Assembly: GCA_964416755.1 (NCBI GenBank)
Contig: CAYQFH010000043.1
Location: 1 to 20,619 of the forward strand
DNA length: 20,619 nt
Reading direction: 5' to 3'
Source: Thiopontia sp964416755
GTDB lineage: Bacteria; Pseudomonadota; Gammaproteobacteria; GCF-002020875
The notes under the pieces were generated by a model, which saw only the letters and a list, made by a program, of their open reading frames with translations, did not search any database and was not told where the DNA came from. Shown here in pieces: positions 14,444 to 20,619 of the stretch. A program made the translations under genes and the position numbers. Position 1 is the first letter of the stretch, and every line of letters begins with the position of its first letter.

Positions 14444-16168
14444 CTATACAACGTTATTTTGATAATACTCTAAAAAATCTTCTGCTGCGAGCGGCTTGGA
14501 GAAGTAGTACCCCTGAATCAGATCAACACGGCTCTGTCTCAGCATCTCCACCTGCTCCATATACTCTACCCCTTCAACCACCACCAACATCTCCAGTGAT
14601 TGCGCAAGTCGTGTCATTGCCTTGATGATCGCCTGACTGACACGATCCTCCAACAAATTCACTGCAAAAGCCCGGTCAATCTTCAAGATATTGATCGGGA
14701 AGAGCTTGAGATAACTCAACGAAGAGTACCCTGTCCCAAAGTCATCCAGTGCCACATTGACCCCCATCTCCTTCAAGGATTGCAATACTTTGCGTCCATC
14801 ACTGACATTCTCCACCAGCGAACTCTCGGTCAGCTCAACACAGAGTCGCTGCGGTGCGATTTGGTGCTTCTCCAGCTGCCTGACAACCTGATTCAGACAC
14901 TCATCATTCATCAGATCCTGCGCAGAGAGATTGAGTGAGAAGTGGTCCAGTTCAATTCCCTGATTCATCCACTGCCGGTACTGCGAAATCGCTGCCTCAA
15001 TCAGCCAATAGGTAATGTGACTGACCCACCCCTCCTGCTCGGCAACTTTAATCATCTCTCCGGGTGGAACCGGCCCCAAGTCCTCCGAAGTCCAGCGCAG
15101 TAACACCTCAGCCCCGGAGACTGCTCCAGTAGAAAGACTCACCTGCGGCTGCCACACCAGCTCAAAGTCTGCACACTTGCGCTCAAAGATCGCCTGATGC
15201 AGTAGTGCTCGCAGTGAACTCGGCGGCTGATTCTGGCGCTCCTCGGCAGCAATATTGTCATGGGCATACTGCACCATCTGCTCAGGGCTCAGCTCCCCTC
15301 CCCAGTCAACCACATGACCAAGCTTGAAGCCGAATTCACCATCCTCCTGCAGCTGATCCACCCTCTGGACTATTGTCTCCAATGCCTCCGGACTCTCCAC
15401 GGAGTGCAAAATCAGAAAACCGAGCTGCTGGTCACGCATGATACTGGCATTGGGCACTGCCTGGCTTAACAGCTCGGCAAATTCCCGTTTCCACTCATTC
15501 CGCTCCGCCATATCCTCCACCCAGAAAACGTGGAGACCGATCAACGCGGTGCCAGTATGCTGTCTGCTATTGCGCTGCAGAGCCTGCTGCAGACGATCCA
15601 TGAAAATCATTCCCGAAGGGAGCCCGGTCTGCACGTCTGTCGAACCCAGATACTCCAGCTGCTCTTCAATACGTCGGCGCTCATTGACCTCGCGCTGCAG
15701 CTGTTTGGTGCGCTCCTGCACCGTCTGTTCCAGTGTGTGATTCAATGACTCCAGCTGGTTGTGCAACATACGCGCCTGCAGCATGTTGCGAATACGGGTG
15801 GTTACCTCAATTACATCGAAGGGTTTGGTCAGAAAATCGAGCGCCCCTAGTGCCAACACCTTGTGACGAGACTCGGTGTCATCATCTGCCGTCAACATCA
15901 TTGCCGGCACCTGCTGCTCAATCGGGAGTTTGGCCAACTCCTCCAGCAATTCCAGCCCGCTCATCTGCGGCATATTCTGATCCAGCAGCAACAGATCAAA
16001 CCGCTCCTGTTTCAACTGCTCCAGCGCAGCCACCGGATCCGACTGAAAAACCGGTTGCTGGTAGCCCGCCTCGGTCAGGATTTTCTTCAGATAGGCAAGA
16101 AACAGGGGCTCATCATCGACCACCAGAATTTTTGCATCCGGATAGAAGTGGGTGGAAGGTGAAAGCAT
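14444..16168 (-). CDS. Response regulator with receiver, degenerate GGDEF and EAL domains
   Basis: Predicted cyclic-di-GMP phosphodiesterase of 574 residues. The receiver (about 13-130) has acidic D18/D19, phosphoacceptor D63, T93 and K115. A coiled coil (about 135-172) leads to a GGDEF-like domain (about 175-305) with no GG(D/E)EF signature, so cyclase activity is not expected. The EAL domain (about 318-570) keeps E354 in GAEVLLRW (Ala of EAL replaced by Val), N413, E446, D475/D476 in LDDFGTG, K496, E532 and Q552 in IQGYYFSKPL, the metal- and substrate-binding set. It follows the CheY-like gene by 24 nt, so an upstream histidine kinase elsewhere probably phosphorylates both. The Shine-Dalgarno sequence is weak. 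Confidence 0.93.
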   Translation of the reverse strand: MLSPSTHFYPDAKILVVDDEPLFLAYLKKILTEAGYQQPVFQSDPVAALEQLKQERFDLLLLDQNMPQMSGLELLEELAKLPIEQQVPAMMLTADDDTESRHKVLALGALDFLTKPFDVIEVTTRIRNMLQARMLHNQLESLNHTLEQTVQERTKQLQREVNERRRIEEQLEYLGSTDVQTGLPSGMIFMDRLQQALQRNSRQHTGTALIGLHVFWVEDMAERNEWKREFAELLSQAVPNASIMRDQQLGFLILHSVESPEALETIVQRVDQLQEDGEFGFKLGHVVDWGGELSPEQMVQYAHDNIAAEERQNQPPSSLRALLHQAIFERKCADFELVWQPQVSLSTGAVSGAEVLLRWTSEDLGPVPPGEMIKVAEQEGWVSHITYWLIEAAISQYRQWMNQGIELDHFSLNLSAQDLMNDECLNQVVRQLEKHQIAPQRLCVELTESSLVENVSDGRKVLQSLKEMGVNVALDDFGTGYSSLSYLKLFPINILKIDRAFAVNLLEDRVSQAIIKAMTRLAQSLEMLVVVEGVEYMEQVEMLRQSRVDLIQGYYFSKPLAAEDFLEYYQNNVV

Positions 16169-16192
16169 CTCTATTACAGCAAAAGTAGCAAT

Positions 16193-16561
16193 CTAAACTC
16201 TGCGCTTGCCCGCCTCGATTGCCTGGTGAATCCGCTGTTGATCCAGCGGTTTGACAATGTACTGATCCGCCTTGAACTTCACGATCTCCTGCACCGTATT
16301 GACACTAACATGACCTGTCACCACAACAATATAGGCTCGCGAATCGGTCACACGAATCTTTTTCAGGATATCGAGACCACTCATATCCGGAAGTTGAACA
16401 TCCAGAAAAATAATATTGGGAGACTGGTGTTCCCACAATTCCAACCCCTGAGCACCTGTATGGGCCTCAACAATATCGCTAACCCCCTCAGAACCGACCA
16501 TCTTTCGCAGAATATCACGCAAGATCGGATCATCATCAACAATCAATACTTTCATGCCCAT
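16193..16561 (-). CDS. Single-domain CheY-like response regulator
   Basis: Stand-alone receiver of 122 residues with no output domain. The acidic pocket is D9/D10/D11, the phosphoacceptor is D54 in FLDVQLPDMSG, followed by T82 and K104 (VKPLD). It lacks any DNA-binding region, so it acts by protein contact or as a phosphate relay. It is cotranscribed with the REC-EAL gene 24 nt downstream. The first ATG (16561) has AGG 5 nt before it; Met3 (16555) is a plausible alternative. No histidine kinase lies in the window. Confidence 0.93.
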   Translation of the reverse strand: MGMKVLIVDDDPILRDILRKMVGSEGVSDIVEAHTGAQGLELWEHQSPNIIFLDVQLPDMSGLDILKKIRVTDSRAYIVVVTGHVSVNTVQEIVKFKADQYIVKPLDQQRIHQAIEAGKRRV

Positions 16562-16598
16562 CCATACCTGTTTTTAGAAATATTAGTATGCATCGTAG

Positions 16599-16609
16599 GA
16601 TACCGTATC
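16599..16609. promoter_or_regulatory. Short perfect inverted repeat upstream of the receiver gene
   Basis: GATAC-C-GTATC, an 11-bp 5-1-5 palindrome about 40 nt upstream of the CheY-like start, in the 166-nt gap after the MFS gene. It may be an operator. The rest of the gap shows no clear promoter pair or terminator. Confidence 0.25.
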
Positions 16610-16727
16610 TGCACACAATCTCCACTGTTTATTGGATCTGTCCCTCTCTTTAGTCATTACTGACATCCTCACCACAGGGCTCGCAACGCAGGGAGTTCTC
16701 ATAAAGAAATCAACAAGCTAAATAAAT

Positions 16728-17918
16728 TCACCACCTCCGGGAGAGAAACCAGAGCGACGCACACCCGCCCAACAGCGCAAAGAGCAGCACACTTCCCCGT
16801 ATTCCGACCCACTCCGCAATTGCTCCGGAACTGAGGCTGCCTATGGGAGCCATGCCTACAAAGGTCATGGAGAAGAGCGACATCAGGCGCCCACGCATCC
16901 GGTCCTCTACCAGAATCTGGATATAGGCATTGGTAGTTGCCACCACAGAGGTGATCGCAAAACCGGCAAACAGCAGAATAGTCATCGATAGCAACAGTTG
17001 GTCGCTGAAGGCGAAGAGTGCCAATGCAATCGCACCCACCACACCACTGCTACCAATCATCGACGCACCAACCGCCCCCCCCCTTTTCCGTGCCAGATTG
17101 ATTGCCCCCATCAGGGAGCCGGCTCCTGCAGCAGAGAGCAGCCACCCCAATGTATCGGAACCACCACCATGCTGTTGATCGGCAAAAACCGGCATCAGCA
17201 CCACAAATGCAGTGCCCATCATGCTAATCAACCCGACATGAACCAGCGCAGGCCTTATTTCAGCATGTTGCCAGACATAGTGGATACCCGCCTTCAATGC
17301 ATCCAGCTTTCCTCCGGTTCGGGGTTGCGACTGCACCTCGACCTCCATCCCCCACAACAGATAGAGCAGCAGCAGATAACTCGCCCCATTGATGGCGAAC
17401 AGTGCTCCTGGCTCCCACTGCAGCAGCAACACACCGGCCACCGCCGGCCCGAGGAAACGGGCCATATTGAACACTCCGGAGTTGAGCCCCACCGCATTGG
17501 AGAGCTCCTCTCTTGGCACCAGATCAGCAAGAAAGGATTGCCGTACCGGCATATCCATGGATTGGGTGACTCCAATCAGAAAGGCGATGGTAAAGATGTG
17601 CCACAACTCTACCAGACCACTCAAAGCCAGTGCCGCCAATAAAAAGGCGAGTACCATCGCTCCTCCCTGTGAGAAGAGCAGCAGTTTTCTGCGCGAGAAG
17701 TGGTCGGCCAGCAACCCTCCAAAGAGACCGAACAGCAGCACCGGAATCAGCATGGCAAAATGGACCGCTCCCAACATCAGGCTGGAGTGGGTCATACTGT
17801 AGACCAGCCACGCCTGCGCCACCGTCGCCATCTGGGCTCCGTGCAGCGAGATCAGCTGACCGATGAAGTAGTTACGGTAATTACGGTGCCGGAGTGAACG
17901 GATCAGATCATGCCACAT
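16728..17918 (-). CDS. MFS transporter, EntS-like subgroup
   Basis: Major facilitator transporter of 396 residues with about twelve hydrophobic segments. The N-terminus MWHDLIRSLRHRNYRNYFIGQ and the loop GLLADHFSRRKLL after the second segment are typical of the MFS_3/EntS-type exporters. The frame is open to 18068, but the ATG at 17918 (residue 51 of that frame) gives the family N-terminus and overlaps the ligase gene by 11 nt. The substrate is unknown. It is last in the cytochrome-ubiE-ligase operon. A run of nine G on the coding strand (17075-17083) lies near residue 280, and slippage there would truncate the last membrane segments. Confidence 0.85.
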   Translation of the reverse strand: MWHDLIRSLRHRNYRNYFIGQLISLHGAQMATVAQAWLVYSMTHSSLMLGAVHFAMLIPVLLFGLFGGLLADHFSRRKLLLFSQGGAMVLAFLLAALALSGLVELWHIFTIAFLIGVTQSMDMPVRQSFLADLVPREELSNAVGLNSGVFNMARFLGPAVAGVLLLQWEPGALFAINGASYLLLLYLLWGMEVEVQSQPRTGGKLDALKAGIHYVWQHAEIRPALVHVGLISMMGTAFVVLMPVFADQQHGGGSDTLGWLLSAAGAGSLMGAINLARKRGGAVGASMIGSSGVVGAIALALFAFSDQLLLSMTILLFAGFAITSVVATTNAYIQILVEDRMRGRLMSLFSMTFVGMAPIGSLSSGAIAEWVGIRGSVLLFALLGGCASLWFLSRRW

Positions 17919-18885
17919 CCTGACCCACCTGCTGCAGCCATTGGCGATCCAGTTTGCCATGAACACTGTATCGGAGCTGTTCCACCACCTTGAAACGGCG
18001 TGGACGCACGGCAGCAGGAAGTTGCCGTTGAATCCACTCTCGAGCCTCCACAGAGAGCGGTTCTTCAACCACTGCCACTACAATCTCTCCCCACTCTGCA
18101 TCTTCACTCCCTGTTACCCCTACCGCCCCGACCCACGGGCACTGGTTGAGTTGCTGTTCAACCGACAGCGGATCAATCAACACCCCACCGGAGAGGATCT
18201 GGTGATCCATACGCCCATAGAGATGCAGGTGTCCCCGCTCATCAATTGCCCCATGGTCTCTGGTGACGATCTCCCTCCCCTCTCCCGGAAACAGCACTTC
18301 GCTGCTGATACGAATAGCCCCATCCACATCTGTTGTAATCTCTACCCCCGGCAGTGGTGGTCCAACATCATGCTCCTCCCACGCTCCGATACTCTCCGGG
18401 GTCAGGCGCAACATGGCAATTCTGGATGCGGTCTCCGTCATCCCATAGCTCACTACCAGCGGCCAACCTTGTGTTACTGCACGCAGTGCCAGTGATTTGG
18501 GCAGGCGATCTCCTCCCACCAACACGGTTCGCAATGCACGGTGTGGCGAACGCTCTCCATACTGCTGCAACAACCTGGAAAGCATCACCGGCACCAGCGA
18601 GATATGGGTGACCGACCCACGCTCAATCTCCAGTTCAATCAGCCGTGGGTCAAATCCTGGATGGCTCCGCATGGTTGCACTGGCTGCAGCACAGCGATAC
18701 TGGATCGCCTGCCCAGCGATGTACGATGGTGACAGACAGTTGAGCCAACAGTCTCCCACTCTCAGATCCTCAACCAATTGACCGATGCGAGCACTGGCAA
18801 GCAGAGTCTCGGCAGTGAGTATCACCGTTTTTGGCTGGCCTTCACTACCGCTGGTCTGGATGGTGATCGTCTCGGGCAACTGCAT
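17908..18885 (-). CDS. menE: Short MenE-like adenylate-forming ligase (probable o-succinylbenzoate-CoA ligase)
   Basis: ANL-superfamily ligase, expected to adenylate o-succinylbenzoate and form its CoA thioester in menaquinone synthesis. It has only 325 residues; E. coli MenE has about 450. It begins almost at the phosphate-binding motif TSGSEGQPK (11-19), and has YGMTE (147-151), TRDHG (208-212), hinge motif GRMDHQI (224-230) and catalytic Lys311 in SVHGKLDRQW. The N-terminal region (about 140 residues) is absent. An in-frame TGA three codons upstream of the ATG closes the frame, so no longer start exists here. Actinobacterial MenE proteins are also short, so it may be functional. It overlaps the 64-residue gene by 1 nt (TGATG). 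MenE is favoured by the ubiE neighbour; the substrate is inferred. Confidence 0.72.
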   Translation of the reverse strand: MQLPETITIQTSGSEGQPKTVILTAETLLASARIGQLVEDLRVGDCWLNCLSPSYIAGQAIQYRCAAASATMRSHPGFDPRLIELEIERGSVTHISLVPVMLSRLLQQYGERSPHRALRTVLVGGDRLPKSLALRAVTQGWPLVVSYGMTETASRIAMLRLTPESIGAWEEHDVGPPLPGVEITTDVDGAIRISSEVLFPGEGREIVTRDHGAIDERGHLHLYGRMDHQILSGGVLIDPLSVEQQLNQCPWVGAVGVTGSEDAEWGEIVVAVVEEPLSVEAREWIQRQLPAAVRPRRFKVVEQLRYSVHGKLDRQWLQQVGQDVA

Positions 18886-19079
18886 CAGAGGTCAATCCAT
18901 CCCTCATCATCACCCTCCCCAACCAGCTGATCGATCCATACCCGCTGTATATCAATCTCACGTTCGATCTCCTCCGTTATGAATTGCCCCTTGAGCTGCA
19001 TAATGAAACCAAGTACCTCAGTACATTCTGCCTCCGAGAGGGATTCAACCTCCTGTTGAATGCGCTCCCGGCTTCCCAT
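18885..19079 (-). CDS. Unknown 64-residue protein in the ubiE-menE operon
   Basis: Acidic, helical, soluble. The first half, SRERIQQEVESLSEAECTEV followed by LGFIMQLKGQ, resembles the helical repeat of DUF2281-type small proteins (E-x-x-x-L-x-x-x-x-x-x-E-V-x-x-F-I) sometimes linked to antitoxins, but no toxin gene is adjacent. The C-terminal half is strongly acidic (EGDDEGWIDL). The start at 19079 is chosen because it follows the ubiE TGA by 1 nt; the open frame to 19160 would lie in ubiE. Its stop overlaps the ligase start by 1 nt. The packing argues that it is translated. Confidence 0.65.
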   Translation of the reverse strand: MGSRERIQQEVESLSEAECTEVLGFIMQLKGQFITEEIEREIDIQRVWIDQLVGEGDDEGWIDL

Positions 19080-19080
19080 C

Positions 19081-19818
19081 TCACTTTCTGCCGATATGGA
19101 TGGCAGCAATACCAAAGCTGAGGTTGCTGTAGCAGACATTGTGGAAACCAGCTTCTTCAATCAATGCCTTCATCTCCTGCTGATCGGGGAAGCGCCGAAT
19201 CGACTCCACCAGATAATTATAGGCAATCGGTGCATCGGCCACCCACGCCCCGAGACGGGGAATGATATGGAATGAGTGAAAATCGTAGAACGGCTTCAGC
19301 CACCAGGCCGGTCGGGAAAACTCCAAACAGTAGAAACCTCCTCCCGGTTTCAGCACCCGATGGATCTCCTGCAGCGTCTTTCCCATATCGGTCACATTGC
19401 GGATACCAAAGGAGATAGTGAGGCGGTCCACCGATGCATCCGCCAGCGGAATCGACTCTCCTGTACCCACCTGGAAATCAACTCTGGAAAGGTTTCTCTG
19501 TCGCCCTGTCGCCATCATCCCTTCACTGGGATCGATTACTGTCACCTGACAGCCACGTTGCACAATCTTCTCGGCAATATCCCCAGTCCCCCCTGCCAGA
19601 TCAACAATCCGCTCCTCCGGTTGTGGATTGACCAATTGCACCAAACGTCGCTTCCAGAGTCGATGAATACCGAAGCTCATCATGTCATTCATCAGGTCGT
19701 AGCGTGGAGCTACCGCTTCGAACACGGCTCGGATCTTCTCCTCTCGCTCCAGCTGTTCAACCTCCGTAAAACCGAAGCTGTGAGAGAGCTGTTCGGCACG
19801 ATTTTCTGAATGTGCCAT
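19081..19818 (-). CDS. ubiE: Demethylmenaquinone / 2-methoxy-6-polyprenyl-benzoquinol methyltransferase
   Basis: SAM-dependent C-methyltransferase that finishes menaquinone (as MenG) and acts in ubiquinone synthesis, 245 residues (E. coli 251). Signature 1 is YDLMNDMMSFGIHRLW (40-55), SAM motif I is DLAGGTGD (73-80) and signature 2 is RVLKPGGGFYCLEFS (154-168). The start overlaps the cytochrome stop by 1 nt (TAATG). Its 3' neighbour starts 1 nt after its stop. In E. coli ubiE lies with ubiquinone genes; here it sits with a MenE-like ligase, which points to menaquinone use, though the enzyme serves both quinones. Confidence 0.95.
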   Translation of the reverse strand: MAHSENRAEQLSHSFGFTEVEQLEREEKIRAVFEAVAPRYDLMNDMMSFGIHRLWKRRLVQLVNPQPEERIVDLAGGTGDIAEKIVQRGCQVTVIDPSEGMMATGRQRNLSRVDFQVGTGESIPLADASVDRLTISFGIRNVTDMGKTLQEIHRVLKPGGGFYCLEFSRPAWWLKPFYDFHSFHIIPRLGAWVADAPIAYNYLVESIRRFPDQQEMKALIEEAGFHNVCYSNLSFGIAAIHIGRK

Positions 19819-20619
19819 TACTGCAGACTGCCGGTCAAATCACTCACAGTACGATGCACACCATGACAGCGGGCGCAGACCACCACCCCCACTTCACCCA
19901 GCTTGCGCCCGATCATTGATTGATCTCCCTGCAGCATTTCCGCGAGCTGGTCGAGCAGTGCTGTAGTATTGGCCCCCAGGATACGCTCGACTGGTGCTTC
20001 ATCCTCCTTGTGGCAGTGGCTACAGCTGCCTCCCAGATCTCCAACACGCTGGGTGAACTTCTCCAGATATTCGGCTGCCGCCTGCTGACGCCCATCCTCG
20101 ACCGCAATCTTGAAGCCGTTCATCACCCGGGTCACCCCCTCCATGGCATCATGAAAGCTGATCTCCTCCAGCGTATCACTGTCCTCTACAATCACTTCAG
20201 CAAAGCGAGGGGCACGATAGAGGGCAGCAGTGGTTGGACGATAGTCCTGATGGCAGGAGCGGCAGGTCATCCCCAGTTTACCCAGCGCTTTTCCGGTCTG
20301 CTCCCACTCCCGCTGAGCAATGGCCTGCTCCAGTTTGTCAGCCCACTGCAGCTCCACCTCATCGCTCCACTCCGGCACCATCTGTGGAATGCTGCGGTAT
20401 TTCTTTAGAAATATGCCTCCCCACTTATCCAGCCGCTCTCCATCCTCCAGTGCAGCATAAGTCTGAATCGCCTGCATCGCACGGCGCAAGCCAAACATGG
20501 TGTGCAGCCAAACCTGACGTTTGTTTTGCGGCTTGTACCACTGGGCAATCGATTCAGGAGGCAACTGCAGGGAGATCTCACGCTCGCTCTGAGCATGGCT
20601 CTGCATCGAGAAGAGCGCC
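19818..20619 (-). CDS. Triheme cytochrome c, partial (5' end off the right edge)
   Basis: Three CxxCH haem motifs: CRSCH, CSHCH and CARCH at residues 115, 195 and 244 counting from the ATG at 20606. That ATG is probably internal: the frame stays open to the window edge and reads A-L-F-S-M-Q-S-H-A-Q-S-E, like the end of a signal peptide cleaved after SHA, so the true start lies outside. Each haem motif closes a helical stretch, and CRSCHQDYR resembles the class II (cytochrome c') C-terminus. The protein is likely periplasmic. It leads the cytochrome-ubiE-ligase-MFS operon in this window, with a 1-nt overlap to ubiE. Confidence 0.85.
   Translation of the reverse strand, partial: ALFSMQSHAQSEREISLQLPPESIAQWYKPQNKRQVWLHTMFGLRRAMQAIQTYAALEDGERLDKWGGIFLKKYRSIPQMVPEWSDEVELQWADKLEQAIAQREWEQTGKALGKLGMTCRSCHQDYRPTTAALYRAPRFAEVIVEDSDTLEEISFHDAMEGVTRVMNGFKIAVEDGRQQAAAEYLEKFTQRVGDLGGSCSHCHKEDEAPVERILGANTTALLDQLAEMLQGDQSMIGRKLGEVGVVVCARCHGVHRTVSDLTGSLQ

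Noticed and set aside
17941..18495. 184-codon plus-strand ORF antisense to the ligase
   Set aside because: It is a shadow frame of the menE-like gene with no start signal or domain.
18885..19079. Antitoxin of a toxin-antitoxin pair
   Set aside because: The resemblance is confined to a generic helical pattern and neither neighbour is a toxin.

Overview
The window is chromosomal DNA of moderate GC from a gammaproteobacterium. The best markers are the ffh / ypjD / yfjD neighbourhood, the rpsF-rpsR-(DUF2232)-rplI and dnaB-alr neighbourhoods, and a UbiE-type methyltransferase. A MenE-like ligase and a multihaem cytochrome c next to ubiE suggest an organism that makes menaquinone and has a respiratory chain rich in c-type cytochromes, perhaps a Chromatiales-like or sulfur-oxidising lineage. 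That placement is inference. No transposase, phage gene, tRNA, rRNA or CRISPR array was seen.

Layout. (1) 1-862: 5' part of ffh on the minus strand, running off the left edge. (2) 981-4084: a plus-strand run of ypjD (CcsA-like), yfjD/CorB-like and an unknown 332-residue protein; its last gene overlaps the convergent radA by 7 nt. (3) 4078-7907: minus-strand dnaB-alr-radA, with an extended -10 promoter just downstream of the rplI terminator. (4) 8015-10262: minus-strand rpsF-rpsR-DUF2232-rplI, driven by a near-consensus sigma-70 promoter that overlaps the rlmB stop codon. A strong hairpin lies in the rpsF leader, and a 123-nt nested palindrome is inserted between rpsR and the DUF2232 gene. (5) 10380-11132: rlmB, minus strand. 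(6) 11340-14160: plus-strand iron-uptake operon feoA-feoB-Cys-rich membrane protein, with a Fur-box-like sequence inside its promoter and a strong terminator at its end. (7) 14178-16561: minus-strand signalling group of a CheY-like receiver, a REC-degenerate GGDEF-EAL protein and a small unknown protein. (8) 16728-20619: minus-strand, very tightly packed operon of a triheme cytochrome c (5' end outside the window), ubiE, a 64-residue protein, a short MenE-like adenylating ligase and an MFS transporter. Consecutive genes overlap or are 1 nt apart.

Most of the window is ordinary housekeeping DNA. The parts most worth a second look are the nested palindrome at 9439-9561, the FeoB P-loop with Arg in place of Lys, and the cytochrome-ubiE-ligase-MFS operon whose ligase begins directly at its ATP-binding motif with a closed reading frame upstream. 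I did not find a clearly new defence or mobile system.
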